From Segatella albensis DSM 11370 = JCM 12258 (GTDB taxonomy: Bacteria > Bacteroidota > Bacteroidia > Bacteroidales > Bacteroidaceae): a stretch of DNA of 64,000 nucleotides. A program made the position numbers and the translations under genes. Positions 32,128-42,543 of the stretch are shown here, piece after piece. The stretch covers positions 1 through 64,000 of the forward strand of contig NZ_AUFP01000008.1 in the NCBI RefSeq assembly GCF_000426565.1, in the 5' to 3' direction. How positions within the stretch are numbered: position 1 is the stretch's first letter; every line of letters starts with the position of its first letter. Below the pieces are notes generated by a model. That model was not told the origin of the DNA. It did no database searches and saw nothing but the letters and a program-made list of their open reading frames with translations.

Positions 32128-34011
32128 ATGAATAAAAAACTATTGAGAGTGATCGGTTCTGCGGTACTTCTTTTAGGAGCATGGCTTGTGGAGACATATT
32201 GCATGTTGCCAATGTGGCAACTCCTCATAGTGTATCTCGTGCCTTATCTCCTTGTAAGTTATGATGTGCTGGGTGAAGCGATGGAAGGTATCATGGAAGG
32301 AGACCCTTTCGACGAAGATTTTCTGATGAGTATTGCGACGATAGGAGCGTTATTTATAGGATTTCTTCCTGGTGTAGAATCACAGTTTACGGAAGCTGTC
32401 TTTGTGATGCTATTCTTTCAAGTAGGTGAATTGTTTGAAGACTATGCTGAGGGCAAGAGTCGTGACTCTATCTCTAAGATGATGGATATCCGTCCCGATA
32501 CGGCCAATGCGTTTCGTCATGGAGAACTGTCAGTAGTGAGTCCGGAGACAGTAGAAGTCGGTGAGACGATAGTTATCAAACCAGGCGAAAAAGTGCCAAT
32601 GGATGGCGTTGTTATCGAAGGGCGATCTACTCTCAATACCCTCGCACTCACAGGTGAGAGCGTGCCCCGTGACGTAGAAGTTGGGCAACAGGTGATTTCT
32701 GGTTGCGTGAATATCTCAGGCTTGTTGAAAGTCAAGGTAGAGAAGAGTTTTGGAGAGTCTACAGCCTCCAAGATTATCGATCTTGTGGAGAATGCAGCCG
32801 AAAATAAGTCGCATAGTGAGTCCTTTATCACGAAGTTCGCTCATATCTATACCCCGATAGTAGTGTTTTTGGCTTTAGCTTTGGCTTTTCTTCCGCCATT
32901 CTTTACCGATGATTATGCAGAATCTTTTGCTGTGTGGCTTTACCGCGCATTGACCTTCTTGGTAGTCAGTTGTCCTTGTGCCTTAGTGATCTCAGTACCT
33001 CTTACGTTCTTTGGAGGTATAGGAGGAGCATCCCGACGAGGCATCCTGATCAAGGGAGGAAACTATATGGATGCTTTAGCACATATAGGTACTGTGGTTT
33101 TTGATAAAACAGGTACCCTTACCCGTGGTGTTTTTGCAGTAGATGCAGTCCATCCGGAACAATTTGACGAGAAAGAACTGCTTCATTTGGCAGCTCATGT
33201 TGAGCGATATTCTACTCATCCTATCGCTACGGCATTACGTGAAGCTTATCCAGATGAAGATGATGACTGTAGGATAGAGAATATACACGAAATAGCAGGT
33301 CATGGTGTTCAGGCCGATGTGAATGGTCGTGTTGTCAGTGTGGGCAATGCCAAGATGATGGAAGCTGTAGGAGTCAACGTTCATACCTGTGAAGTATGTA
33401 AAAACCATGTAGGTACCATCATTCATGTGGCTGTAGATGGCAAATATGCAGGTCATATTGTCATCTCTGACAAAATCAAATCCGATTCACGAGAAGCAAT
33501 TTCTGCTTTAAAGCATTTAGGTGTAGAACGAACGGTGATGCTAACGGGTGATAAGAAAGAAGTTGGTGAGTTCGTGGCTCGCCAGTTACAACTCGATGAT
33601 TATCAGGCTGAACTACTTCCTGTCGATAAGGTAGCCCAAGTAGAACAACTTCTTCAGTCAGAAACAACAGGAAAGACTCTTGCTTTTGTGGGTGATGGCA
33701 TCAATGACGCACCTGTTCTTGCTCGTGCAGATGTTGGAATTGCGATGGGAGGATTGGGTAGTGATGCTGCTATAGAAGCCGCAGATGTGGTGCTTATGGA
33801 TGACAAGCCTTCCAAGATAGCCTTGGCCATTCGTATAGCCCGTCGAACGATAGGTATAGCCTCCCAGAATGCTTGGTTTGCTATCATTGTCAAAGTGTTG
33901 GTACTTGTCCTTGCCACCTTTGGTTGGGCATCCATGGCTCTTGCCGTCTTTGCAGATGTCGGAGTGATGGTATTAGCAGTACTCAATGCGATGAGAGCCT
34001 TACGAGTATAA
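32128..34011 (+). CDS. Zn/Cd-type heavy-metal P1B-ATPase
   Basis: 627 residues from ATG 32128; the frame opens earlier at 32062 but that part lies in the promoter. There is no N-terminal HMA or Cys-rich metal-binding domain. Motifs: LTGESVP, CPC (C282/C284 in SCPCALVISVP), DKTGTLTRG (D326), the HP motif in RYSTHPIATAL, GDGINDAPVLARAD, then AIIVKVLVLVLATF (Lys in TM7) and FADVGVMVLAVLNAMRAL (Asp in TM8). CPC with K/D in the last helices marks the P1B-2 (ZntA) subclass exporting Zn2+, Cd2+ or Pb2+. A likely regulatory dyad lies upstream. Confidence 0.88.
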   Translation: MNKKLLRVIGSAVLLLGAWLVETYCMLPMWQLLIVYLVPYLLVSYDVLGEAMEGIMEGDPFDEDFLMSIATIGALFIGFLPGVESQFTEAVFVMLFFQVGELFEDYAEGKSRDSISKMMDIRPDTANAFRHGELSVVSPETVEVGETIVIKPGEKVPMDGVVIEGRSTLNTLALTGESVPRDVEVGQQVISGCVNISGLLKVKVEKSFGESTASKIIDLVENAAENKSHSESFITKFAHIYTPIVVFLALALAFLPPFFTDDYAESFAVWLYRALTFLVVSCPCALVISVPLTFFGGIGGASRRGILIKGGNYMDALAHIGTVVFDKTGTLTRGVFAVDAVHPEQFDEKELLHLAAHVERYSTHPIATALREAYPDEDDDCRIENIHEIAGHGVQADVNGRVVSVGNAKMMEAVGVNVHTCEVCKNHVGTIIHVAVDGKYAGHIVISDKIKSDSREAISALKHLGVERTVMLTGDKKEVGEFVARQLQLDDYQAELLPVDKVAQVEQLLQSETTGKTLAFVGDGINDAPVLARADVGIAMGGLGSDAAIEAADVVLMDDKPSKIALAIRIARRTIGIASQNAWFAIIVKVLVLVLATFGWASMALAVFADVGVMVLAVLNAMRALRV

Positions 34012-34070
34012 ATGGTGTTGCTTTGAGAAGCGAAGAGTAACTTATCAGTATCTTTCTTACTCAGTTGATT

Positions 34071-34156
34071 GTGCGACGGCCGTGGCATTGGTGTGCGACG
34101 TTCGTCGCACATGTGTGTTACGGCCGTCGCACACTTGTATCACGGCCGCGGTACAT
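34071..34156. repeat. Four tandem GC-rich palindromes
   Basis: Four imperfect palindromes of about 17-22 bp follow one another: centred on GGCC (34071-34087), CGTTCG (34091-34112), CGGCCG (34113-34134) and CGGCCG (34137-34156), with arms like GTGTGCGAC/GTCGCACAC. They begin about 60 bp after the ATPase gene. There is no T-run, so simple termination is unlikely. Confidence 0.6.
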
Positions 34157-34197
34157 ACTATATATCCTGACAAATACAAATGTTATTTCACTTTAAG

Positions 34198-34326
34198 TTA
34201 ACTACGTAATGCTTCAATGTATTCTTTGAAGGCTTTCCCGGTAGGGGTGATGCGACAGATAGTATAGGGTTTCTTTCCCTTAATTCCGCAAAGTGAGGAC
34301 GTAAGATTGGGGTTGTTGTGAAATAT
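34198..34326 (-). pseudogene. Winged-helix regulator, C-terminal fragment
   Basis: The minus-strand frame ending at TTA 34198 reads LCGIKGKKPYTICRITPTGK and AFKEYIEALRS. This matches the wing and last helix of small winged-helix regulators (typical KxFxGKKPxTTYxLTxxGxxAFxxYVEAL). The N-terminal two thirds are missing and the fragment abuts the terminator of the tRNA-Asn gene. It is a remnant, not a functional gene. Confidence 0.6.
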
Positions 34327-34334
34327 ATAAAAAT

Positions 34335-34367
34335 AAAGCCTCGCAAGTAGAAAACTTGCAAGGCTTT
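34335..34367 (-). terminator. Terminator of tRNA-Asn
   Basis: AAAGCCTTGCAAGT/ACTTGCGAGGCTTT stem with one mismatch, followed on the minus strand by ATTTTTATAT. Confidence 0.75.
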
Positions 34368-34374
34368 GCTCTTA

Positions 34375-34450
34375 GCGCTTCAAGATGGGCTTGAACCAAC
34401 GACCCCCTGATTAACAGTCAGGTGCTCTAACCAACTGAGCTATTGAAGCA
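34375..34450 (-). tRNA. tRNA-Asn (GTT)
   Basis: On the minus strand: acceptor TGCTTCA...TGAAGCG, D arm AGCTCAGTTGGTTAGAGC, anticodon stem CTGA/TCAG with loop CTGTTAA (anticodon GTT), variable GGGTC, T arm GTTGGTTCAAGCCCATC with one mismatch. No CCA encoded. Confidence 0.88.
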
Positions 34451-34595
34451 TTTAGCAATCGTTGTTTGCTTGATTGCGAGTGCAAAGGTAAGGCAAATAT
34501 TTTATTCCACCAAATATTTTTGAGAAAAATTTCACGAAAAATGTAAAATACACTAATTTTTTTTGTTTTTTGACCATTTTACCGCTTTTATATAG

Positions 34596-34603
34596 TACTT
34601 TTG
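34596..34603 (+). promoter_or_regulatory. Promoter -7 element TACTTTTG
   Basis: Consensus -7 element 20 bases before the S41 protease ATG. A TTTG occurs 23 bases further upstream (34569-34572), slightly longer than the usual spacer. Confidence 0.5.
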
Positions 34604-34623
34604 TGGTCATAATTCGATTTATC

Positions 34624-36285
34624 ATGAAGAAAATAATTATTTCACTTCTCATCCTGGCCACATTGCCAGTGATGGCCCAGGTAGATAACGACCACAATTT
34701 TAAGGTGACGAAAGATCTAGAGGTGTTTACCGATATCTATCGTTATCTTGATATGATGTATGTAGATACCCTTGATGCCGATGAGGTTATCGGTAACGGT
34801 ATCGATCAGATGTTGCGCAGTCTCGACCCGTATACGGAGTATTATCCAGAGAGTAAGGTGAAGAATCTGCAACAGATGCTTACCGGTAAGTATGCTGGTA
34901 TCGGTGCTTTGATCAGATATAATCAGCAGTTGAAACGTGTGGTCATTGATGAGCCATATAAGGATATGCCAGCAGCAGAGGCAGGACTGAAGAAGGGTGA
35001 TATCATCCTGAGTATCGATGATACCTTGATGACGAATAAAGACGTAAGTTATGTGAGCAGTCATCTGCGTGGTGATGCTGGTTCTTCTTTTATTATTAAG
35101 GTGAAGCGACCAACTACCGGTAAGATACTGAAGATGAAGGTAACCCGTCGCTCAATCCAGTTGCCATATCTGCCTTATTATGGAATGCAGGAAAACCAGA
35201 TCGGATACATCAATCTGAATTCGTTTACAGAGAATTGTGCCAAGGATGTGCGTCGAGCCTTTATCGACTTGAAACGACAGGGAGCGAAGGGATTGATCTT
35301 TGATTTGAGAAACAATGGTGGTGGCTCATTGCAACAGGCCGTTGAAATCGTCAATATGTTTGTGCCAAAAGATATCACGTTGGTGAGAACCAAAGGTAAG
35401 TTGGCTCGTGCCAATCGAGAGTATAAAACCACTGTAGAACCTATAGATACCGTGATGCCTATTGTTGTCTTGGTGAATGGCAATACAGCCAGTGCAAGTG
35501 AGATTACCTGTGGTTCGCTACAAGATTTAGACCGTGCCGTCGTGCTTGGTACACGTACCTTCGGTAAAGGTTTAGTTCAGGTGCCTGTGGATGTTGCCTA
35601 TAACGGGCAACTCAAACTCACGACAGCACATTATTATATACCTTCGGGGCGTTGCATTCAGGCAATCAACTACAAGCACAAGAATGGTGGTTCTGTAGAA
35701 CAGGTGGCAGACTCACTTACAAGAGTTTTCCATACAGCCAATGGAAGAGAAGTGCGCGATGGTGGCGGTATCAAACCTGATCTGGAAGTGAAAGCAGATA
35801 CATTGCCAAACATCTGTTTCTATCTGGCCGGAGCTCGTGATAGTTCAGAAGTATTGCTCAACTACGAAGTCGATTTCATTGCCAAGCATCCTTCGATAGC
35901 CACTCCGGATAAGTTCGAGTTGACAGATGCAGAATATGATGATTTCAAGCAGCGTGTGCTGAAGGCCGATTTCAAATATGACCGTGAGACTGAGAAATAT
36001 CTGAAAGACCTGGTAAAGTTGGCTAAGTTTGAAGGCTATTACGATGATGCCAAACCAGAATTTGAGGCTCTGCAGAAAAAGTTGAAACATAATGTCGTAA
36101 AAGACCTTGATTACAATAAGGAAGCCATCAAACAACTTATAGAGACAGATATCGTTGCCGCATATTATTATCAAGCCGGAAGTACCCAGTTGAATTTGCG
36201 CTACGACCGACAGATGAAAGAAGCCATACGATTGATACAGAATAAGATAGAATATCAGAAATTGCTGACACCAAAGAAGAAATAA
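34624..36285 (+). CDS. S41 family C-terminal processing peptidase
   Basis: 553 residues from ATG 34624. Signal peptide MKKIIISLLILATLPVMAQ. A PDZ domain (about 85-165; AEAGLKKGDIILSIDDTLM) is followed by the peptidase domain: IGYINLNSFTENCAKDVRRA, LIFDLRNNGGGSLQQAVEIV, the serine motif NTASASEITCGSLQDLDRA and the lysine motif GTRTFGKGLVQV. The Ser-Lys dyad is present. The C-terminal ~190 residues are helical. It is a periplasmic tail-specific protease. Upstream frames (from 34570) lie in the promoter. Confidence 0.9.
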   Translation: MKKIIISLLILATLPVMAQVDNDHNFKVTKDLEVFTDIYRYLDMMYVDTLDADEVIGNGIDQMLRSLDPYTEYYPESKVKNLQQMLTGKYAGIGALIRYNQQLKRVVIDEPYKDMPAAEAGLKKGDIILSIDDTLMTNKDVSYVSSHLRGDAGSSFIIKVKRPTTGKILKMKVTRRSIQLPYLPYYGMQENQIGYINLNSFTENCAKDVRRAFIDLKRQGAKGLIFDLRNNGGGSLQQAVEIVNMFVPKDITLVRTKGKLARANREYKTTVEPIDTVMPIVVLVNGNTASASEITCGSLQDLDRAVVLGTRTFGKGLVQVPVDVAYNGQLKLTTAHYYIPSGRCIQAINYKHKNGGSVEQVADSLTRVFHTANGREVRDGGGIKPDLEVKADTLPNICFYLAGARDSSEVLLNYEVDFIAKHPSIATPDKFELTDAEYDDFKQRVLKADFKYDRETEKYLKDLVKLAKFEGYYDDAKPEFEALQKKLKHNVVKDLDYNKEAIKQLIETDIVAAYYYQAGSTQLNLRYDRQMKEAIRLIQNKIEYQKLLTPKKK

Positions 36286-36338
36286 TATGCTCATTTCCTT
36301 GAAAATGTGCAACTAAGATAAAGAATTTTATACTTTTA

Positions 36339-36370
36339 TTTGGCTGCTTGCGAAATTATTACTAATTTTG
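36339..36370 (+). promoter_or_regulatory. Promoter of rimP-nusA-infB
   Basis: TTTG (36339-36342), 20-base spacer, TAATTTTG (36363-36370). Transcription should start near 36377. Confidence 0.65.
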
Positions 36371-36383
36371 CAACGTTCAGTGG

Positions 36384-36420
36384 AATGAGGGGCTCAATCA
36401 GAGCTCCTCATTTTATTTTA
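36384..36420 (+). terminator. Terminator-like hairpin in the rimP-nusA-infB leader
   Basis: AATGAGGGGCTC/GAGCTCCTCATT stem with one mismatch followed by TTTATTTTA, located after the promoter and before rimP (36432). It is a candidate attenuator within the leader rather than the end of the S41 gene, because the promoter lies between. Confidence 0.6.
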
Positions 36421-36431
36421 ATAAGGATGAT

Positions 36432-36899
36432 ATGATAGACAAAAACGTCGTAAAGAAATTAGTCGACGAATGGCTTCAGGATAAGGAATATTTCCTGGTA
36501 GACATTCAAATTAGTCAGGACGACAGGATCGTAGTAGAAATTGATCATGCAGATGGCGTGTGGATAGAAGACTGCGCTGAATTGAGTAAGTACATCGAGG
36601 AGCATCTCGATCGTGAGGAAGAAGATTTCGAACTCGAAGTTGGTTCTGCTGGTCTTGGTCAGCCTTTCAAGGTAGAGCAGCAGTATTTGAATAATATTGG
36701 TAAAGAGGTTGAAGTGCTCACTGCAGAAGGAAAGAAAATCCAAGGAGTCTTGAAGAGTGTTGATGGCAATGACTTTGTGGTTACTGTCAATGAAAAGGTA
36801 AAGGTTGAGGGTAAGAAACGTCCTGTGAAGATGGATGTAGATCATACCTTCCAGATGGATAATATAAAATATACAAAATACTTAATAAGTTTCAAATAA
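36432..36899 (+). CDS. rimP: Ribosome maturation factor RimP
   Basis: 155 residues. The two-domain RimP pattern is visible: VDIQISQDDRIVVEIDHADG, IEDCAELSKYIEEHLDREEE, FELEVGSAGLGQPFKVEQQY, then an SH3-like domain with VEVLTAEGKKIQGVLKSVDG. It is needed for 30S subunit maturation. First gene of the conserved rimP-nusA-infB operon, three bases before nusA. Confidence 0.94.
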   Translation: MIDKNVVKKLVDEWLQDKEYFLVDIQISQDDRIVVEIDHADGVWIEDCAELSKYIEEHLDREEEDFELEVGSAGLGQPFKVEQQYLNNIGKEVEVLTAEGKKIQGVLKSVDGNDFVVTVNEKVKVEGKKRPVKMDVDHTFQMDNIKYTKYLISFK

Positions 36900-36902
36900 G
36901 CT

Positions 36903-38171
36903 ATGGCAGCAAAGAAGATTCTAGAAGAAACTGTAAGCATGATCGATTCGTTCAAGGAATTTAAGGAGACCAAGAATATCGATCGTACTACTATGGTGAG
37001 TGTGTTGGAAGAGAGTTTCCGTAATGTGCTCGCTAAGATATTTGGTAGTGATGAAAACTTCGATGTTATCGTCAACCCAGATAAGGGTGACTTTGAAATC
37101 TACCGTACCCGTGTCGTTGTGGCAGATGGGGAAGTTCAGGATGAAAACAAGGAGATTTCACTTACCGAAGCTCAGAAGATAGGACCTGATTATGAAGTAG
37201 GCGAGGAAGTAAGTGAGACTGTCGACTTCAATAAGTTTGGTCGTCGTGCCATTTTGAACCTTCGTCAAACCTTGGCTAGCAAGATTCTCGAGTTGGAGCA
37301 CGACTCATTATATAATAAGTACAAGGACCGTGTCGGTCAGATCATCTCTGGTGAGGTTTATCAGATATGGAAGCGTGAAGTCCTTATCGTAGACGATGAG
37401 AATAACGAACTTATCTTGCCTAAGAGCGAGCAGATTCCTTCTGACCAGTATCGCAAGGGAGAAACCGTTCGTGCTGTCATTGCTCGTGTAGATAATGAGA
37501 ACAACAATCCTAAGATTATCCTGAGCCGTACCAGTCCTGTATTCTTGGAGCGCTTGCTCGAGGCTGAGGTTCCTGAGATCAGTGAAGGATTGATAACCAT
37601 CCGTCGTATTGCCCGTATGCCGGGAGAACGCGCTAAGATCGCTGTAGAAAGTTTCGATGAGCGTATCGACCCAGTAGGAGCTTGCGTCGGTGTGAAGGGA
37701 AGCCGTGTACACGGTATCGTTCGTGAATTATGCAATGAAAATATCGATGTGATCAACTACACCGATAATACAAAATTATTCATCCAGCGTGCATTGAGCC
37801 CAGCTAAGATCTCAAGCATCAATATTGATGACGAGAATAAGAAAGCTGAGGTATATTTGCAGCCAGAAGAGGTAAGCCTCGCTATTGGTCGTGGTGGTTT
37901 GAATATCAAGTTGGCTTCAATGCTTACCGAATACACTATTGATGTATTCCGTGAGATTGATGAGAATGAAGCTGAAGATGATATCTACTTGGATGAATTC
38001 TCTGACGAAATTGATCAATGGGTTATCGATGCTATCAAGGGTATTGGTCTCGATACGGCACGTCAGGTACTTAATGCACCTCGTGATATGCTTATCGAAA
38101 AGGCCGACTTGGAAGAAGAGACCGTTGACAATGTAATTAAAGTATTGAACGCAGAATTTGAAAAAGGATAA
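36903..38171 (+). CDS. nusA: Transcription elongation/termination factor NusA
   Basis: 422 residues. N-terminal domain (MIDSFKEFKETKNIDRTTMV), S1 domain (about 135-205; GQIISGEVYQIWKREVLIVD), KH1 (IVRIARMPGERAKIAVES region, with VGACVGVKGSRVHGIVREL) and KH2 (EEVSLAIGRGGLNIKLASML), then a short helical tail. The acidic AR repeats of the E. coli protein are absent, which is normal for Bacteroidota. It modulates pausing, termination and antitermination, and may act on the hairpin in its own operon leader. Three bases separate it from each neighbour. Confidence 0.96.
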   Translation: MAAKKILEETVSMIDSFKEFKETKNIDRTTMVSVLEESFRNVLAKIFGSDENFDVIVNPDKGDFEIYRTRVVVADGEVQDENKEISLTEAQKIGPDYEVGEEVSETVDFNKFGRRAILNLRQTLASKILELEHDSLYNKYKDRVGQIISGEVYQIWKREVLIVDDENNELILPKSEQIPSDQYRKGETVRAVIARVDNENNNPKIILSRTSPVFLERLLEAEVPEISEGLITIRRIARMPGERAKIAVESFDERIDPVGACVGVKGSRVHGIVRELCNENIDVINYTDNTKLFIQRALSPAKISSINIDDENKKAEVYLQPEEVSLAIGRGGLNIKLASMLTEYTIDVFREIDENEAEDDIYLDEFSDEIDQWVIDAIKGIGLDTARQVLNAPRDMLIEKADLEEETVDNVIKVLNAEFEKG

Positions 38172-38174
38172 TTA

Positions 38175-40958
38175 ATGAGCATCAGATTAAACAAAGCACT
38201 TCGTGAATTAAACATAGGACTTCAAACGGCAGTTGAGTTCCTAGAAAGCAAGAAAAACCTGGGTGAGGTGAAAGCCGACCTGAACTTCAAGTTGAATGAT
38301 GAACAGTATAAGGCATTGGAAAGCCAGTTCAAGCAGGATGCAGAAGTTCGTAGTCAGGCTGAGAAAATGATCTCCCAGAAGAAACCTAAGGAAAAGAAGC
38401 GTGCACCAGAGCAGAATGACGCCAACGCTGAAAAACCAGTTAAGGCCGATGGCCCTCAGAAGTTTACTCCTCTGGGCAAGATCGATCTTGACAGTATCGG
38501 CAAGAAGCCTTCTGCAAAATCTGCTGCTCCTCAAGAGCATAAGGAGGCTCCGAAGAAAGAGGCTGCTGCCGTCAGCCATGAGCCTGCCAAGTCTACTCCA
38601 AAGGTAGAAAAGCCTGCTGCTCAGGCACAGTCTGCTGCAACTCCTAAAGAGACTCCAAAGGAGGCTCCGAAGGCTGAGGCAAAACCTGAGAAAAAGGTTG
38701 AGACTCCAAAGGCAGAACCTAAGGAGACAAAGCCAGCAGAAAACACTTCTGCAGTATTTACCTTGAAGAGTGAGAAGAAGTTGGCTGCAAATGAACCTAA
38801 GGTCTTGGGTAAAATCGACCTTTCTTCGCTCAATCAGAGCACTCGTCCTAAGAAGAAGAGTAAAGAAGAAAAACGTCGTGAGCGTGAAGAGAAAGCCGCT
38901 CAGATGCATAGCGATCGCAAGAAGCGCGTACGCATCAATAAAGAGCGTGTAGATATCAATGCTGCTGCTAATCAGCAGAATGATAACAATAATAAAAAGA
39001 ATCGCAATAATAAGAAGAATAACCGTAAGCGTAACCAGAAGCCGCTGGAGGTGAACGAGGAGGATGTTGCACGTCAGGTAAAAGAGACGCTTGCACGTCT
39101 TACCAATAAGCAGAACCAGAATAAGAAGGGTGCTAAGTATCGTAAGGAGAAGCGTGAGGCTGTTCAGGAAAAGCTCCAGAAGGAGGCAAGTGCTGAACAG
39201 AGAGAAAGCAAGACGCTGAAACTTACAGAGTTCGTTACCGTAAGTGAGTTGGCTACGATGATGGATGTTTCTGTTACTCAGGTTATCTCTACCTTGATGG
39301 GCGTCGGTTTGATGGTATCTATCAACCAGCGTCTGGATGCAGAGACCATCAACCTTGTAGCCGAAGAGTTCGGATTCAAGACAGAATATGTTAGTGCCGA
39401 GGTACAGGAGGCCGTAAGCGAGGAAGAGGACGATGAGAATGATTTGGTTTCTCGTGCTCCAATCGTAACCGTGATGGGTCACGTAGACCATGGTAAGACC
39501 TCTTTGCTCGACCATATCCGCAACACCAATGTGATTGCCGGTGAGGCAGGTGGTATTACCCAGCATATTGGTGCTTATGGTGTGACATTGAAGAATGGCC
39601 GTAAGGTGACGTTCCTCGATACTCCAGGTCACGAAGCCTTCACCGCTATGCGTGCCCGTGGTGCACAGGTTACCGATATTGCGATTATTATCATCGCTGC
39701 AGATGACTCTGTGATGCCTACCACCAAGGAGGCTATTGCTCATGCTCAGGCAGCAGGTGTTCCTATGGTATTTGCAATCAACAAGATAGATAAGCCGGGT
39801 GCCAACCCAGACAAGATTCGTGAAGACCTAGCACAGATGAACCTCTTGGTAGAAGAGTGGGGCGGTAAATACCAGTGCCAGGAGATTAGTGCCAAGAAGG
39901 GTATTGGTGTAGATGAATTGATGGAGAAGGTTCTCCTCGAAGCCGATATGCTCGACCTGAAGGCAAACCCTAACCGTAAAGCTACAGGTACTGTCATCGA
40001 GTCTTCACTCGATAAAGGTCGTGGTTATGTTTCTACCGTACTTGTAAGCAACGGTACCCTGAAAATTGGTGATATTGTATTGGCAGGAACCTCTTGGGGT
40101 CGTGTCAAAGCCATGTTCAATGAGCGTAATAGTCGTGTTGAAGAGGCAGGTCCGGCTTCAGCAGCTATCATCCTTGGTTTGAACGGTGCACCAACAGCAG
40201 GTGATCAGTTCCACGTTATCGATACAGATCAGGAAGCACGTGAGATTGCCAACAAGCGTGAGCAGTTGCAGCGTGAGCAAGGTTTGCGTACTCAGAAGCG
40301 TCTTACCCTGGGTGATATCTCTCATCGTATCGCACGTGGTGAGTTCCACGAGCTCAACATCATTGTCAAGGGTGATACCGATGGATCAGTGGAAGCACTT
40401 TCAGATTCATTCATCAAGTTGAGTACCGAGAAGGTTCAGGTGAACGTTATCAATAAGGCGGTAGGCCAGATATCAGAGAACGATGTCATGCTAGCGTCAG
40501 CATCAGATGCCATCATCGTAGGATTCCAAGTTCGTCCTTCTGCCGATGCTCGTCGTCTTGCCGACCGTGAGGGTGTAGAAATCAACACCTATTCTATCAT
40601 CTACGATGCTATTGATGATATCAAGAGTGCTATGGTCGGTATGCTTGATAAGGTGAAGAAAGAAGTTGTTACCGGTCAGATCGAAGTTAAACAAGTCTTT
40701 AGAATCAGTAAGGTGGGTACTGTTGCCGGTGGTATCGTTACCGAGGGTAAAGTACATGCCAAGGATAAGGCACGTGTTGTACGAGACGGAATCGTTGTAC
40801 ATACAGCACCTATTAACGCATTGAAGCGTTATAAAGATGATGCTAAAGAGGTCGCAACAGGTCTCGAGTGTGGTATCAGCTTGGTTAACTATAATGACAT
40901 CGAGTCAGGTGATATCATTGAGACATTCACCGAAATCGAGGTTGAACAGAAACTTTAG
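38175..40958 (+). CDS. infB: Translation initiation factor IF-2
   Basis: 927 residues. IF2_N domain at the start ([20 protein letters not shown]), a long Lys/Ala/Pro/Glu-rich linker (about 55-330), a second IF2_N-like domain ([20 protein letters not shown]), the GTPase domain with [20 protein letters not shown] (G1, from about residue 433), DTPGH and NKID, then domains II-IV. It delivers fMet-tRNA to the 30S subunit. The linker also has an Asn/Lys-rich patch ([20 protein letters not shown]). Last gene of the operon. Confidence 0.97.
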   Translation: MSIRLNKALRELNIGLQTAVEFLESKKNLGEVKADLNFKLNDEQYKALESQFKQDAEVRSQAEKMISQKKPKEKKRAPEQNDANAEKPVKADGPQKFTPLGKIDLDSIGKKPSAKSAAPQEHKEAPKKEAAAVSHEPAKSTPKVEKPAAQAQSAATPKETPKEAPKAEAKPEKKVETPKAEPKETKPAENTSAVFTLKSEKKLAANEPKVLGKIDLSSLNQSTRPKKKSKEEKRREREEKAAQMHSDRKKRVRINKERVDINAAANQQNDNNNKKNRNNKKNNRKRNQKPLEVNEEDVARQVKETLARLTNKQNQNKKGAKYRKEKREAVQEKLQKEASAEQRESKTLKLTEFVTVSELATMMDVSVTQVISTLMGVGLMVSINQRLDAETINLVAEEFGFKTEYVSAEVQEAVSEEEDDENDLVSRAPIVTVMGHVDHGKTSLLDHIRNTNVIAGEAGGITQHIGAYGVTLKNGRKVTFLDTPGHEAFTAMRARGAQVTDIAIIIIAADDSVMPTTKEAIAHAQAAGVPMVFAINKIDKPGANPDKIREDLAQMNLLVEEWGGKYQCQEISAKKGIGVDELMEKVLLEADMLDLKANPNRKATGTVIESSLDKGRGYVSTVLVSNGTLKIGDIVLAGTSWGRVKAMFNERNSRVEEAGPASAAIILGLNGAPTAGDQFHVIDTDQEAREIANKREQLQREQGLRTQKRLTLGDISHRIARGEFHELNIIVKGDTDGSVEALSDSFIKLSTEKVQVNVINKAVGQISENDVMLASASDAIIVGFQVRPSADARRLADREGVEINTYSIIYDAIDDIKSAMVGMLDKVKKEVVTGQIEVKQVFRISKVGTVAGGIVTEGKVHAKDKARVVRDGIVVHTAPINALKRYKDDAKEVATGLECGISLVNYNDIESGDIIETFTEIEVEQKL

Positions 40959-41012
40959 TAACATTTGTGCCCAGCCTTAGGGCTCGGCATCGTGTTTGTT
41001 ATACCATTCATA

Positions 41013-41040
41013 GGGACGGATCTTAAAAGAAGTCCGTCCC
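41013..41040 (+). terminator. Hairpin between infB and sufB
   Basis: GGGACGGA/TCCGTCCC stem with a 12-base loop. Only TATATATTTA follows, so termination may be partial. Confidence 0.55.
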
Positions 41041-41066
41041 TATATATTTAAATAGGTATTAATAAT

Positions 41067-42512
41067 ATGGCGCAAATCAATCAAAACGAGTTTGTCAAGG
41101 AGGTAGCCGATAAGAAGTACGAGTATGGCTTTACCACCGATGTACAGACTGATGTCATACCAAAAGGTTTGAACGAAGATGTCGTTCGACTGATTTCTAA
41201 GAAGAAGGGTGAACCGGAGTGGTTGCTCGACTTTCGTTTGAAAGCTTTCCGCTACTGGCAGACACTCCCTGTTCCTAAATGGGGTCATGTCCACGTACCG
41301 GAAATCGATTTCCAGGAAATTTCTTATTATGCCGACCCTATGGCAAAGAAACCAGCCAATAAGGAGATCGATCCAGAGCTGGAAAAGACATTCGATAAAT
41401 TGGGTATTCCTTTGGAAGAGCGTTTGGCACTTAGCGGTACTGCGGTAGATGCCATTATGGACTCAGTTTCTGTGAAGACAACATTTAAGGAGAAACTGGC
41501 CGAGAAGGGTATTATTTTCTCTTCTATCGGTGAGGCTGTCAAGAATCATCCGGATTTGGTTCGTCAGTATCTGGGTTCAGTAGTTCCTTATCGCGATAAT
41601 TTCTCAGCTGCGCTGAATAGTGCAGTATTTAGTGACGGCTCCTTTGTTTATATTCCTAAGGGTGTACGATGTCCGATGGAATTGAGCAGTTATTTCCGTA
41701 TCAATGCACGCAATACGGGACAGTTTGAGCGTACACTTATCGTTGCGGATGACGATTCTTATGTAAGTTATCTGGAAGGATGTACAGCTCCGATGCGTGA
41801 TGAGAACCAGTTGCATGCAGCTGTTGTAGAAATCGTTGTCAACGACAATGCAGAGGTGAAGTATTCCACAGTTCAGAACTGGTATCCGGGCGATGAAAAC
41901 GGAAAAGGTGGAGTACTCAACCTAGTAACGAAACGCGGAGATTTGCGTGGCGTAAACTCAAAACTAAGTTGGACACAGGTAGAGACAGGTTCTGCTATTA
42001 CCTGGAAATATCCATCATGTATTCTTCGTGGTGACAATTCAGTTGCGGAGTTCTATAGTGTAGCTGTTACCAACCATCATCAGGAAGCTGATACCGGTAC
42101 CAAGATGATTCATATGGGAAAGAATACCAAGAGTACGATTATATCAAAGGGAATCTCTGCAGGATATAGTCAGAATTCCTACCGAGGACTGGTTCGTGCC
42201 ACAAGTAATGCCGATAATGCCCGCAACTATAGTTCTTGTGACAGTTTGCTATTAGGCAGTAATTGTGGAGCACACACCTTCCCATATATGGATATACACA
42301 ATGATACTGCCATTGTAGAGCATGAAGCGACCACCTCAAAGATCAGTGAAGACCAACTCTTCTATTGCAATCAGCGAGGAATACCTACAGAGGAAGCTGT
42401 AGGACTTATCGTCAACGGCTATGCCAAGGATGTACTTAATAAACTTCCGATGGAGTTTGCTGTTGAGGCTCAGAAACTTCTTTCCGTATCACTAGAGGGT
42501 ACTGTAGGATAA
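41067..42512 (+). CDS. sufB: Fe-S cluster assembly scaffold SufB
   Basis: 481 residues, usual SufB length. Beta-helix core with landmarks [60 protein letters not shown], and the C-terminal [20 protein letters not shown] and [11 protein letters not shown]. It forms the SufBC2D scaffold that builds Fe-S clusters. First of sufBCDS; 31 bases before sufC. No SufE, SufU or SufT gene is in the window. Confidence 0.96.
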   Translation: MAQINQNEFVKEVADKKYEYGFTTDVQTDVIPKGLNEDVVRLISKKKGEPEWLLDFRLKAFRYWQTLPVPKWGHVHVPEIDFQEISYYADPMAKKPANKEIDPELEKTFDKLGIPLEERLALSGTAVDAIMDSVSVKTTFKEKLAEKGIIFSSIGEAVKNHPDLVRQYLGSVVPYRDNFSAALNSAVFSDGSFVYIPKGVRCPMELSSYFRINARNTGQFERTLIVADDDSYVSYLEGCTAPMRDENQLHAAVVEIVVNDNAEVKYSTVQNWYPGDENGKGGVLNLVTKRGDLRGVNSKLSWTQVETGSAITWKYPSCILRGDNSVAEFYSVAVTNHHQEADTGTKMIHMGKNTKSTIISKGISAGYSQNSYRGLVRATSNADNARNYSSCDSLLLGSNCGAHTFPYMDIHNDTAIVEHEATTSKISEDQLFYCNQRGIPTEEAVGLIVNGYAKDVLNKLPMEFAVEAQKLLSVSLEGTVG

Positions 42513-42543
42513 GGTAAATAAAATCAGGTAAAGTAAAATTATT

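Noticed and set aside
38241..39743. 500-residue minus-strand frame opposite infB
   Set aside because: Leu/Ser-rich shadow of the Lys/Glu-rich linker of IF-2; the plus-strand gene is certain.
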